Positions 9,083 to 21,153 of a DNA stretch of 64,000 bases are shown in pieces. The stretch is taken from positions 6,492,171 to 6,556,170 of the forward strand of contig CM031872.1 in NCBI GenBank assembly GCA_018697195.1, given 5' to 3'. A program made the translations under genes and the position numbers. The stretch is from Certhia americana. Its lineage: Eukaryota > Chordata > Aves > Passeriformes > Certhiidae. Every line of letters begins with the position of its first letter. Within the stretch, counting starts at the first letter, position 1. The notes below the pieces were generated by a model, which was not told the DNA's origin, made no database searches, and saw only the letters and a list, made by a program, of their open reading frames with translations.

Positions 9083-12000
9083 AATTCATATCACTCCACT
9101 GCTGCACAGGTGCCACCACAAATCATCCTGTACTTCCTGAACAAGGCTTTGGGGATGGCAATCATCCTTGCAGTTGAATGTTTCTTGAGCTCCCCCATTC
9201 TGAGATTTCTGACCTGGCTGCAGCTGCTTGTGGACTTCACCTCACAGGTGCTGAAGTGATGGGAAGTCAGAGGGAATGTTGCCATTTTTGGCAGAGTTCT
9301 GTATTTCAAAATTTTCAGTAACTCCACAAGATTCATGAAGCAGAAATAAAAACTAAGTGTGTTGCTGAGTGCAAAGGTATTGAGTGACACAAGGACTCAC
9401 AGCCTGCAAAGTTGATGGTGTCTGTAAGCATGAATAACCTCACCTCTGCTTTGGGGTTGAATCCATCCCCAGAGGACATGGTTTTCCCACTGTCAGGTGC
9501 CTGACTGGATGTCAGCCCAGGTGTGTGTGAAGGTGTTCCCTGAGCCACACTTGCTCCCCATGGCAAGATCCCCACATCTGCAGCTCCAGGTGCAGCTCAG
9601 CACAGGAGCTGAACAAATCACAGGTAGTGTTGTCAACCCAAATTCCAATAGCAGAAAGAAGGGGGAAGCACCCCATTCCCACACCAGTTGCAGTGTTTTG
9701 CTTTCCTAACTCAAACCAGCTCAAACTGTCCACTCTTTATCTTCTGGGGCAGGGAAGGGAGTCCTGGACATCTCCTTCCGTCTTCATACACGGGTTGTCA
9801 AATTGGCAGAGAAATACTAAACACTTCTCTAAACTTCTTAAGTGTCAAGAAAATATTTACAGGGCCCACTTGTGCTGAGCTCAGCTGCCAGCCCCAAGGG
9901 CAGACCTGCACCCTTGCCTGTTGCTGCCTGGCACGCTCAGGGCAATCCATTTTATTAAACATTTGTGGTTTTCCTGCTGAAAAACACAGTGGAAGATTAA
10001 TGCCAAAAAGTGACTCCTCTGGGGCTGAAACTGTCAGGCAGCCAGGACACAGGGAAGGACGGAGCCTGCCTGTCTATTCCTTCCCTAGTGTTTTCAGCCA
10101 GAGAGATCAGCCCCAGCCTGGCCAGGACTGCAGCAGGGTTTGGGGGGATCTGGGCTAATGCTGACCATGCTCTGGGGACACAAGAAAACTTCAGGTTCTC
10201 ACTTGTGAACATTTCACCAACAAATAAATTCATATAAAATCTTTTCCCATGTATGTTGGATTTTTGGGGTTTTTTTTTTGCTTTAAAACAGGATCACCAT
10301 GGTGTCCAAATTTCTTCAGGCTGCAGTCACAGCTTTGCAATGCATGCAGCTGCTGAAATCCTGTGCTAGGCATGGAAATGGGCTGGGCACAGAGCTCAGC
10401 TGCTGGGGGGCTCCCAGCAGGGCTGGAGCCAGGCTGTGGTGCAGGCAGGGCAGGCAGGCTGGCAGCAGGAGCTGCACCATCCCAGGGCTGGTGGTGCCAT
10501 GTCCTGGCTGGACTCAGCCCTGGCCTGGCCTGCACGTGGCTGGAGTGCCTTGCCACAGCACCAGCCCCCAGTTATTTCCAGCTTCAACTATTACATGTTA
10601 ATGAAGGTTTTCTAATGAGCTGTTTAAACAGTAATTAGAGGCCAGCACCGAAGAGGGAGATAAGTCTTGTGAGTATCTTGCCCAGCAAGAAAAGACTTGA
10701 TAAGAAAGAAGTGAATGATTTTCTTCTGGGATCAATTCCAACGAGCAATTATCCCCTTGATACCACACTGTTTAATCAGGAGCAGGCTGAAAAAACACTT
10801 GACAGTGGCAGGTAATGAATGGGCCACTTTCCCAGCATTTTCCAAAGGAAGGCTGGAGGCTTTATGCCGCTACCTAAGATAGGAGATGATCCAGATAGTG
10901 CTCAAAGCTCATTTGATTCACATAAAATAATCATCAATGTTTCTTTTTAAAAAAGCTTCACATAGTCAGAAGAATCATCTGCTTTGTTTCCTAATGGGTT
11001 CCCATGTAGCTGTTCAAGGGTTCTAGGTGTTATTTAATTTCAGGTGTTGGGTTCCAGTGACTGAAACGCTGAGCAGTAGCTCGGCGTGTTCTGGCTGTGT
11101 TGGGCAGGATGATGGGGTTTGGCTAGAGTGGTTCTCCCTTGGCAATTGCAGCAAACAGATGAGCTGAATGCGACAATGGTGCAGGACAAGATGACTCACA
11201 GTCTTGGCTGAAAACTGCCTGGTTATTCTCTGATGTCGGAGAGTTAAGTAAGCTCTAACATTTTAATAGGCTTATTTTCTCACCATTCTACTGCCTCAGG
11301 TGATCCTTTGTGTTGCAACACAAAATACAGTATCATGGGACTATTAAAAGAATGGGCCATGCTCAAACCATCATTTTCTTCAGTCACCCTCTGCCAGTGG
11401 CAGTATCTGGTAGGGATGCTGGCAGAGGGTGCACACAGCAAATGATGCAAAGGGGTTTGGCAAAGGGTGGAACTAACAGCCAGGAGGGATTCTTTTAAGG
11501 CTGGAGCATTACTCACTCCCTGTAGCCAGGAGAGATAACTGTGCAGCAGGGCACAAGGACTGAGCCTGGAGCCCACATGGGTGTGGGGAGCACAGCCAGG
11601 ACACCTTGAGGGTGCAGTGCTGGCAGTAGGACCATGTGGCCCTCCAATAACTGGCAAAGGCAGAAGAAAACCTGCAAACCTGTGCTCTGCCCAGGCACAC
11701 CCTGGGGACAGATCCGACTTCTGAGAAGCCCTCAGCAAGGGGTGGAAGGGACTGTGTCAACCAGCCTGGGCTTTGCTCCTGCACTGCCTTGTCCTCTAGT
11801 CCTGACAGGAACTGAGGTGGAATTTGTTTTTCACCAGGACAACATGAGGAAGACTATTTTCTGGGGGATTTAGAGCCACCTTCTAATTTGCAGACTGACT
11901 TAACTCGTGGCACTTAGCACCTTCACTGGTGGTGCCCTTGGCTCAGCTCCAGTCTCTCCTCCCTCATCAGGGAATTTCCCCTGGCAGCCAGCCTCTTTCC

Positions 12001-15000
12001 ACAGCCCCCCACTCCAAGGTCTCCTCCTGTATGACAGTATCTTCATTTCCCTGATCTGCCTGCAGATTTCCCTGCAGCTCCCATCTGTCTGTTTGGGACC
12101 AGAACTTGTAACTCTATTGACACAGGGGTAAAGCAGAGCAAAGACCCTTCCAGCCCAGGGAAGGGCTGGGAAGGACACTCACTGGGCACTGATGCTCAGG
12201 GTACAGATTCATGGTACAGCAGAGCCAGCCTCAAAGCTGCAAAGAAGGGATATTTCAGGAACTCCACTTTCCATGAACCCCTCCACAGTGTTTGCCCACG
12301 TCCATGGACTGGTCCTGGCACAACCTCAGATCCCACAGGAGCCATTCCCCTTGCAAACATGGAAATATGCACGCTTTTTCTGGTGTTGTAGAGCACTGAA
12401 ACAGCTCCCTCACTGGTCAGAGGAGCCTCCAGAGAGCACAGGCTCAGCAGAGCACACCTGGAAGAGCTGAGGTGGAGCAGCAACAATGAATTAAAGTGAG
12501 TCAGGTAATCCCATGAGATCACATCCTTCGAGATGGAAAGGACAGCAGTGCACAGGAGAATGAATCCTCCCCAGCCTTCAAGAACAAACATGCTCAGGAC
12601 ATCAGGGGACACAGAGGCCACGTCACAGGATCCCACAGCAAAAGCAGGGCCTCTGCCTCATGTTTGGTTTCTGCACCACCATCCCACAACAGGCTCCAGA
12701 TGCAGCCATGCATCACCAAGGAACAGCAGCACTGCTTCACCTCCTCTCCTCCCTTTGCCCACTTCAGGGGCACCAGGGCTGATTCGTGCTCTGGAGCCTT
12801 CTGTGTTTCTGAATTTGCTGGACTCCAGGTGACTGTCATCTCCACACCAGAGCAGAAATCCAGCTGCACATCCCTCTGTGCATCACTCCTTGACTGCCTC
12901 ATTTCATTATATTCCTTGTTTTCCTTTTCTGAAGGGACTCCTGTTTTTTGTGTGCAATTTTTCCCAACTCTTTTGTTTTGACGATTTCCAATTACAGATA
13001 ATCACCAAATTCCATTAGCGCTTTGTTTGTTTTGTGCCAAGACCATTGAAAATGTCAAACAAGGCAAATTTTTGAGAAGCCCATCCAGCATAGTCATCAC
13101 AGCCCAGTATCTTTCTCTCCCAATGTATTTAATATTCTCCTTTACTGCAGACCAGACAACTTAGATGTATCCTGTCTGCTTTGTCGAGAAGTTCAGGTTT
13201 TTTTATCTACTCTGGCATCATTTACTTTCAGAAAATCTGTATCTCATCTTATCCATTTTCCATGTTCTTAATTATTCTCTATTTTAATCTTTATTCTGAA
13301 GCTTTGCATACTCACAGATTCAGACTAACAGACACCTACGTGCCAAGAACACCTTCTCCCTCCCAAATCCACAGGCCTTGCTTGCTGTTCTCCAGCAAAA
13401 CGACCCAACCCCCGAGCTTTGATAGATTTATTACAAACCCTTCTTCCATGACTTCAGCATGACTTCAGGTGTCAGTCCTTTTTCATTCCTGGAGGAGAAG
13501 CTAGCTGTTCCTATCTGTTTCCATGCTCAAAGCTCTTTGCCTGCTGATTTGTGGTTGTGGCACTTCCCATTCCCAGGCACTTGTCACCCTCCTCTCTCCC
13601 TTTTAGCAGTGTTCCCAGTGCCACCAAAAACACGGGGAAAGTTTTCCTGTTGGTTTTTTTTGGAACTGTACATAGATTATCCTATGTCTCTGTCTCATCC
13701 TCAGCATATACCAACCCCACTCCTCCTTTCCTGCTTCCCCTTTAATTTATACGTCTGGACAGTTTTGAAGAATTGTGCAACCCATCCTTCGCTATTTCCT
13801 TCAATAACCTTGGCAAGGTTGGATTCTGCCATACTTTCAAATTTGCCTGCTTCACAAAAATTGCAAAAATTCCTTTTTTGTGCTGTTTCTTTCTCTGTTG
13901 CCTGTAGAATTCAGACAGCCCTCAGCAGAATCTTCTCTTCCCAGCCACTGTCCCTGGAGCCCATTCCTTGTCCCTGCAGACCCTCTGGCCCTGTCTCACC
14001 AGCATGGGAAGCAAGCAGGGCTTGCTGTTGGCAGGAGGGAGCTGCTGGTGACTCACAGCCTTCCTGGCTGCAAGGCCATGGCCATCCTGTTTGTGTGGAG
14101 CCAGGGGAGCAGGAGCCTTTGCAGGAGAGGTTTAATCCCACCTCGGAGCTGGCAGGTGGGCAGAGCTGTGCTGCCAGAGAGAATGGTGAGCCTCAAAACC
14201 TGCTCAAAGTCCTCAAAGTCCCCCATCCCACACCTGGCTATCAGAGGAGCTTCTTGGGTGGGTGTTTGTATCCACCTTATGCAGCTCTAGGGGCCAGGGC
14301 AGATTCCTGGACTCTCATAGAACTTGATAACCATCACTATTATTTTTAGTTCTTTCCTTTCAGCCTCTCTCCAAAGCAGGCTGAGGCTGTGTGAGCTACG
14401 CAGCACAGAGTGCCTGCAGTGCAAACCCACAAATATTCACAAAATTGGAGGAAAGAGGTAGGTGGGAGGAGGGAAACCCTAGGAACTTGCCCTGGGAAAC
14501 AGCTCTGTGCCAGATTTCCTTGCTGCAGGAAGAGTGCCCCGGTCACCACCAAAGGATTTCCACCCTGCCAGAGGGTCCTGCCCACACCCTGGCTCGTGGA
14601 TGCCCTGGGTCTTCTCAGGCAGGGAGCAAATCCCCTGGGAGCAGGACACCAAACCTGTACTTCTGCATGAAGTCACTCCTCTGGAGCACCTTTCCTGTAC
14701 AGCTCTCCCCTCCGGCAGGAGGAGACACAGGAGCCTCAGTTAGTTGCATGCTCCAGCCACGGGCTCCTGGTGCACCAGGCTCGGGGTTTTGCTACCTGAG
14801 GAGGCTTTTACCAGAGAGGAGCAAATGAAAGTGTTTCAAAAGAAGACTAGAAACACTGCAGCTCTTGGAATGGCTCCAGCCTTGGCTGGGAAATTGAGAC
14901 ATGCCTTGGAGGGGATGAGAGTCCCCTTGGAAGATAATCAGAGATTTTGAGTCTCTCCTACTTCCTCCTGTTTACAAAGTCAGGGAAACCAGAAAGTTGG

Positions 15001-15546
15001 TTCTCCACCCCCACCCCACACAACAGCCTCTTGCTCATGGCAGGACTGAGGAACACCTTGATGGGAGGCTCCAGACAGCCCTCGGAAATGACTGTGGGGG
15101 AAGCAGGATTGGGCTGCAGGGGAGTTTCCAAAGCCTTACTGCGGCCAAGAGCAGGACAGTGAGGTGCAGTGCTGGAGCTATCTCCCTTCCTAAGGGCTTG
15201 TCCCCACCACAGTCCACACGTCCCATGGGTATGCAGGATCCTAGGGCAATGGATCCCTTGAAGCATGAGGAAAGACCACTCTGGCATCTTCTGCTCAGCC
15301 AGAGCTGCCCGTGGTGTGCTCAGAGATGGCCCGTGGGTGAGCAACTGCCTGGTGCATTTCCCCCTCAGCCTTTCACTGGACTGTGACAGCACAGTGACAT
15401 GCCTATGTCTGCCACCTCTCCGAGTGCCCCCAGCACTCTACAGGTATAGCCACACTGGCTGGAACGGCCCATCCAGAGCAACAAGTCTGATACCCATGAG
15501 CCACTGGCTGCACATCCCCGTTGTTCTGCATGGTTGCACTACAATT
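9083..15546. other. Long unique stretch without a recognised gene
   Basis: 6.4 kb without recognisable repeats or coding exons. It holds a T10 run at 10270-10279 and a motif-dense block at 10570-11000 (listed separately). The 296-codon plus-strand open frame at 13459-14349 is rich in S, P, L and C, shows no domain, and lies in C/T-rich sequence that is simply short of stop codons. A region around 12900-13350 is T-rich. Confidence 0.5.
10570..11000. promoter_or_regulatory. Candidate cis-regulatory block (unproven)
   Basis: An AT-rich, repeat-free block with dense transcription-factor-like words: a perfect 12-bp palindrome CTGTTTAAACAG at 10620-10631 (forkhead-like), TAATTA at 10632-10637 (homeodomain core) abutting it, GATAAG at 10659-10664 and again at 10699-10704, and several further AATCA/TAAT words to about 10960. 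The density and lack of repeats resemble developmental enhancers. Motif words occur by chance, so without cross-species conservation this remains a guess. Confidence 0.3.
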
Positions 15547-15905
15547 CAAAGAATCACAGGCTATCCTGAGCTGGAAGTGACCCACCAGGATCATCCAGCC
15601 CAGCTCCTGTCCCTGCACAGACCCCCCAACACTCCCAGCCTGTGCATCCCTGGGATGTCCAAAGGCTCCTGGAGGTCTGGCAGCCTCGGGGCCGTGCCCA
15701 TTCCCTGGGCAGTGCCCAGCACCCTCTGGGGGAAGAACCTTGCCCTCAGCTCCAGCCTAACGCCCTCCTGACACAGCTCCAGCCAGCTGTGTCATTCCCC
15801 CAGGTCTAAAGCTGCAGACTGTGGTGAGGTCCCCTCTCAGAATTCCCCTCTCCTCTCTGAACAAGCCAAATGATCCCAGCTGTTTCTCATATAGCTTCCC
15901 CTGTG
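15547..15905 (-). mobile_element. CR1 LINE fragment, long-tail subfamily
   Basis: Inverted CR1 of a different subfamily from most in the window: CAAAGAATCACAGGCTATCC, GAGCTGGAAGTGACCCACCA, GGATCATCCAGCCCAGCTCC, then the ATGTCCAAAGGCTCCTGGAG block, the GGGGGAAGAACCTTGCCCT block and, from about 15775, AGCTCCAGCCAGCTGTGTCA and the inverted AGGTCCCCTCTC and TGAACAAGCCAAATGATCCC blocks near the end of ORF2. The part 15600-15736 is almost identical to the copy at 47925-48150. Confidence 0.85.
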
Positions 15906-17737
15906 ATCCTGCAACAGGCAAACTGCACTGGAGGGATATTCTCAAGGGAAAGAATTTAACAGCCAGAGTTTATAACTCCATGCATGCCTGGGGGACATCC
16001 CCCCCTCTCTATATATTCCCCTTCACTACCTTAACTGAATAAGAAACCCCAAACATGTCTCACAATCTCAAGCTCCTGCAACTCCTGGTAAATTGAGTAA
16101 ATCTAATTTAGAACTTTCACACCCAGCAGCAGAGGAATTAAACACCTGTGGGATGCAGGTGTCTGTGCCTTCTCTGTGTTTCATGACCAGAGCAACACCC
16201 TTCTCTGCAAAATGCTGGGGGACTCCAGTAAGAGCTCTTGGGTGGAGAAATCCTAGTGAAACCTGGGATGCTTGCACAGAGGCTGCTCCCTAGTGACATT
16301 TCCTTCTGGTTTGAACCTCACACTGCATCTTGTAGGCAGCAAAATCCCTCCATTCACAAAGTCCCAGGGCCTTTGGGCTATGTCCATGTTGGACAGAAAA
16401 ACAGAATCAGATTCCTCAGGAGAAGTCAGACACAAGCTCAGGGAATAACTGGAGCCTGATGATATATTATAATCATGGTGATGTTTACATAAAGCAGTGA
16501 GGGTCACACACTGACTAAATAACTTGGTCTGAGGGCAGCCAAGAGACACACACAGCCTCCCTGGCACCTTAGAGGGCCCAGAGTCATTGCTTTAACTTCA
16601 CAGGTTTCAGTTTCCCTGTTTCTATCAGCAGCTATAGGTACCTGATTATCTTCCAGAAGCATGGAGAGACATCATTACCAGTGACAAGAAAGTGGCTTGA
16701 GAGCTTCCAAGGGCTTGAAGAACACCAGAGGTTACTGCATGCAGCCTGAGCTGCTCTAGCCAGCCAAGCACGCAGCCAAGAGGGAAAGTTCAGTCCCTGC
16801 TGCCAGCACTTGGCAGACTGAGGGAGCACTGGCTGAGGCTGTTCAGCCCAGCTGTGCTGCCTTGGACCTCCCCCAGCTCCCACAAACACAACTGTGAAAG
16901 GAGGGAGAGAGGCTTCAAGTGCAGAAGATTTCCCTGGCACTGCCGTGGGAAGCTTCCAGCTCTCTTCACTGCTCCTATCAAGAGTTTTTTTTCAGCCAGG
17001 AGGCTCTTCCAGCACCAGTGCACAGAGATCCGTGGCAAGGCAGGAACATAAGTGCACAGGCTGGAAAAGTTTTGGACACTTATTTTTCCATCAAAGGAAG
17101 CACAACAGCCTCCCTTTACCCAGAGATGCAGATACGTAGTCATGTTGCTCCCCAAAATCCCAGGCTGCCCCATGCCTTTCCTGTTCCCAGGTGGTGCTGT
17201 GCTCTCCGAGGTGTGAGTAAGGACTCAGACATGCAAATCCACAGGCAAGCGTGTGCATGTTGCAACATGGAGGAGATTGCTCAGCCCAGGGACTTGGCTC
17301 CTCCTGTGAACAGTGTCAGGGAACAAGCTCATGAAAAACCTAAGTCTCCAAATATTTTATTTTGATCCACGAGCCTGGCAAGATCTTCTGTGAACATTCA
17401 CTTGATTGGGACTACATGGGCCTTAGTGCAAAAAGGGGGAGTGGTAGGAAGTCAGAGACAGGCTTGAGCTTGGGCTTTGTGAGGACCTTCACTCTTTCTA
17501 AATAAACACAGAAGTCTTGATGTTTAAGGACAAAAAGCTTTTCTACTTGTGGTTCTTGGTTTGTGTGTTTGAGCAAAGGTTTCTTGGACATCTGCCAGCC
17601 TTACTGAAGAACTGAGGATCAGTAACAAGGTGAATATATCCAACTCAGCACAGATCAGAGCATGGCAAGAGGTACCAGCTGGTAAGATGGGATGGAGAAA
17701 GACACATCCAGTTTTGGCTACAACACTTCAGAGAACC
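15906..17737. other. Unique non-coding stretch
   Basis: No gene, exon or transposon recognised. Short open frames up to 148 codons on both strands (about 16.8-17.4 kb) overlap each other and show no domain. Confidence 0.5.
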
Positions 17738-17888
17738 ATAGAATGCCCCATCCCTGGAAATGTTCAAGGCCAGGTTGGATGAGGCTTGGAAGAACCTGTG
17801 ACAGAGGAAGATGTCCCCATGACAGAGGGTAGAATGAGATGAGTTTTAAAGTCCTTTCCAAAGCAAACAAGTCTGTAATTCTGTGATT
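17738..17888 (+). mobile_element. CR1 LINE 3' fragment
   Basis: CCATCCCTGGAAATGTTCAA, GGCCAGGTTGGATGAGGCTT, ATGAGATGAGTTTTAAAGTC, CTTTCCAAAGCAAACAAGTC, then TCTGTAATTCTGTGAT: the terminal 150 bp of CR1 in sense orientation, including the 8-bp-like terminal repeats at 17875-17888. The GTCCCTGCCCATGGC block is degenerate here. Confidence 0.88.
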
Positions 17889-19157
17889 TTTAAGTGATAA
17901 CTGGAGAGACATTGCTCATCTCAGCAGTCAGAACATCACCTGTGTGGGACATGGATTCAAGACAGGCTTGTTTGCTCAGGTGTCAGTCTGTGCATGACAC
18001 TGGTGGCTGGTGTTGGTGACCATTGGGTCAGGCCCTGGTACCTGCAGTGCCCTGCAACAACTCTGCTGAGCACAGCACCTTTGCATCTAGGCTGTCAGCA
18101 CAGGCACACAAAAATGGGAACTGGATGTTCATACATCCAGGGGTTGGATGAACCAGAAATGGGATGTAAGAAAAGGGAAAACAGCAGGCCAAAGTCTCTT
18201 TCCAGGAAAAATCCAGAAAAGTCCATGGATGTAAAGAGCCAAGAAGAGACAGTGGGAACATGAAATCCACCAACTGCCCTTCTGCCCTGAGATATGATAT
18301 CCAAAGAAGGTCCTGGTGGGAATGAAAGGCAAGCTCACTCCAGGGTAACAACAGCTGCTGCTCATCCATGTGGCTGGAAAATGCTGCCACTGGGATTCCA
18401 GTACTCTCCAGTTGGGTGCATTTTGTTATTATTTACCTTACAGAAGGAAATCCAGGCTGAGGAAATAAGCTCCTTTTTTCCATATCTCCATAAGAAATGC
18501 TGGTTATTTCTGCTGAATTAGCATGCTTTCCTTCCTGCCTACAGTAGAGTAAAGCCCAGAGCCATGTCCAGAGTCCAAGCCTCAGCTATGGCTCCATGGA
18601 ATGAATTGTTTATTTCTGTAGCTGAACACTAGATACATCACTGATACAGAGACATTTGGATGAGCCTCAAACCCTCTCTCTTTATTCTTCTTTCCTCATA
18701 TTTTTTAGGTGTACAGGACAGCAACAACAGGTGAATGGTTTCTTTATTTGAGAAACCCTCTGGGCAGACAGACTCAGCAGGGTGAACTCGAGTTCCTTAC
18801 TCTATGTTGGACATTTCTGAAGCTATCTCCTATCTGAAAGAAAAATCTTTGTTTTCCTGTCAGCCTTGGAGTTTGTACATTTATATTTTCCCAAATTCAA
18901 GGAGGAGCAAGGAAAAGCTTGAGGAGATAAGGGGTTGGACAGTGATTACACAGTAGCATGACCACACCATCATCTCTCCAGCTAAACCTTCCATCTCTAC
19001 CCAAGCTGCTCAGCTGCTTCTGCTCACAAGAACCTTTGGGGACAAGACCTTGTTTTCCCTGCCTGGTCACCTGTTGGAGGTCTCATGGTCACAGCCTGTC
19101 TAATGACTCAGCTCTGATTTACTCAGAATTATGTTTCCCTATCTGACCCCACCAAGG
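17889..19157. other. Unique non-coding stretch
   Basis: Nothing recognisable as a gene or repeat. 18640-18920 is AT-richer than its surroundings. Confidence 0.5.
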
Positions 19158-19400
19158 TTTCATAGAAGCACAGTCTGGTTTGGGTTAGAAGGGACTGTAA
19201 ACTCATCCCATTCCATGTCCTGCTGTGGGCAGGGACACCTTCTCCTATCCCAGGTTGCTCCAAGCCTTTCCAACCTGGCTATGAACACTTCCAGGGATCC
19301 AGTGGCTGCCACAGCTTCTCTGGGCAACCTGTGCCAGGGTCTCACCACCCTCACAGGGAAGGATTTCTTCCTAATATTTCTTTCAGTCATTCCAGGAAGG
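19158..19400 (-). mobile_element. CR1 LINE 3' fragment
   Basis: Inverted CR1: TTCATAGAAGCACAGTCTGG, TTTGGGTTAGAAGGGACTGT, GGGCAGGGACACCTTCTCCT, CAGGTTGCTCCAAGCCTTTC, AACACTTCCAGGGATCCAGT, GGCAACCTGTGCCAGGGTCT, AGGATTTCTTCCTAATATTT. The order is continuous with no internal deletion. It is well preserved, which suggests a moderately young copy. Confidence 0.92.
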
Positions 19401-20814
19401 CTGAGGCCACGTTCAAACCAGACTCTGGTTCAAAGGATAAAGGTGAAAGTACAGATATTAGAACTTTAACAGTCAAGATCTCCAGCCATGCTGGGACTTG
19501 AAGGCAGTGTCCTCATAGCAGCTTTCCCTGTCCCTGTTCCTGTCTCTGTCCCAGTGGATGTGGCTGTTGTGTATTTTCAGTTAATACAGCTGGGATTTTG
19601 TGGAGCTGGGCACTCAAACCTCACAAAGCTCCAAACCACTTCTAGTCCCTGATCCAGGTGAGTTGCTGAAATGCCCATGGGAGGCAACTGTGCTGTGCTG
19701 GGAGAAGGGGCTGGGCGGTGCTGCTGCTGGCCTGGCAGTGAGTGCTGTCCCTGGCAGGAAGCTGTTTGTCTGCGAGGCAAGGAAATAAGGAGGTTTTGGA
19801 GACGGCAATCCCATGCAGCTTCTCACTGCTTTTCCCAGCTACTGATCCAAGAGCGCCTGTGTTTACTTCCAGCTTTCCTCTCTGCTCTGCTGCCAAGCAG
19901 CCTCGCTGACCGGACACAAAGTACTCCACCAGGAAATGCGCTGGGCTGGATCAGATAAAAAGGCCATTGCAGAGACACTCTGGTGACATTAACCCTGCTC
20001 TACCTGGTCCCAGGACTGTGGCAGCACAGCCAGCCCCCCTCATTGCCCAGTCTCTGCTCCCACGATAAAGGTTGTTGTCCCTGGGGCTGATTCCAGCTGC
20101 TGTCACACTCCTCAGTGAATCCTGCCTGTGTAGTACTGAGATGCTTGCAGGGAGGGAGGGTGGACCTGCCACGTGTGCTGTGGCTCTGGGTTCAGACCCG
20201 TGTGCCAGTTGCAGTGCCTCTTTCACAGCAGGGTGACAGGGGGCCATGGGAGATGGTGCTGTGCCCATGGGAACTGCAGTACAGCCAGACCGACTTCACC
20301 AGGGTCTTTGGTCACTGGTCTGAGAATGCTTTCAAGGAGAAAATGAGGTGGGACTGCCCCACGGTTTGTGCTGGCTTAAGAGAAACAGGCCATGGATTGA
20401 TGGGCTCTGGCTCAGCAGCTCCTCTGCCAAAAGCAGGGGCAGTGCTGCCTCCTTGGGCTGTCTGGGCATGGCAGCACACTGGGCATGCCTGTGGGCACCC
20501 ACTTCCAGGATTTTCCCCCAAAGGCATCGCCCTCAGGGGCACCAGGAGAGGAAGCAGGCTGGAAGCACCAGGACTGCCTCTGGCACAGCTTCTCCTCTCA
20601 ACCTGTCCCTATTTCTTGGCTCCAAAGCCATCACTCCCTCAGCCTCACGTGCTCTCTGTGGCACAGAGGGCCAGTGACCATAAGGGCACCACCACCACTG
20701 GAATCTTGGACTCCACTTGACTGGAAAGGGAAGCCAGGGAAGCAAATAGCAATTAAAGAAAAAAAATGCATTTAACTGTCAGAAAATGTTTCTTCTGCAA
20801 TTCTCTGCAGAAGA
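19401..20814. other. Unique non-coding stretch
   Basis: No gene or repeat recognised. The 201-codon plus-strand open frame at 20115-20720 is overlapped in three other frames by similar lengths and carries no domain, which argues against coding. Confidence 0.5.
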
Positions 20815-21153
20815 TCATAGGAGCATGGGTGCATTAAGGTTGGAAAAGCCCCCAGAGATCATGAGTCCAAACACTACCCCAGCACTGCCAAGACCCATGT
20901 GCCCAAGTGCCATATCCACGTATTTTTTAAAAACTTCAAGGGATATTGGATCCACCCCTGCTCTGAATAGCCTGTTCCAATGCCTGAGCATTCCTTCTGT
21001 GAAGAATCTTTTCCTAATATCTAATCTAAACTTCCCCTGGTTTTGGTTCTGGTTCAACTTGAGGTGTTTCCTCTTGTCCCATTGCTTGTTACTTGGGAGA
21101 AGACACTGACTCCATTTGGTTACAACCTCCTGTCAGGGAGTTGTAGAGAGGCA
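20815..21153 (-). mobile_element. CR1 LINE 3' fragment, older subfamily
   Basis: Inverted CR1 of the subfamily with GTCCAAACACTACCCCAGCA and CCAAGACCCATGTGCCCAAG. It continues with TCTGTGAAGAATCTTTTCCT, AATATCTAATCTAAACTTCC, TTGAGGTGTTTCCTCTTGTC, TTGCTTGTTACTTGGGAGAA, and AACCTCCTGTCAGGGAGTTG at the right edge. The 5' end of the fragment (about 21153) lies within the region just after ORF2. Confidence 0.9.

Noticed and set aside
13459..14349. 296-codon plus-strand open frame, the longest in the window
   Set aside because: Composition is Ser/Pro/Leu/Cys-rich from C/T-rich DNA, no domain is recognisable, it is overlapped by other long frames, and no promoter or splice context is seen.
20115..20720. 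201-codon plus-strand open frame
   Set aside because: Three other frames over the same stretch are open for over 75 codons, which points to stop-poor sequence rather than coding.
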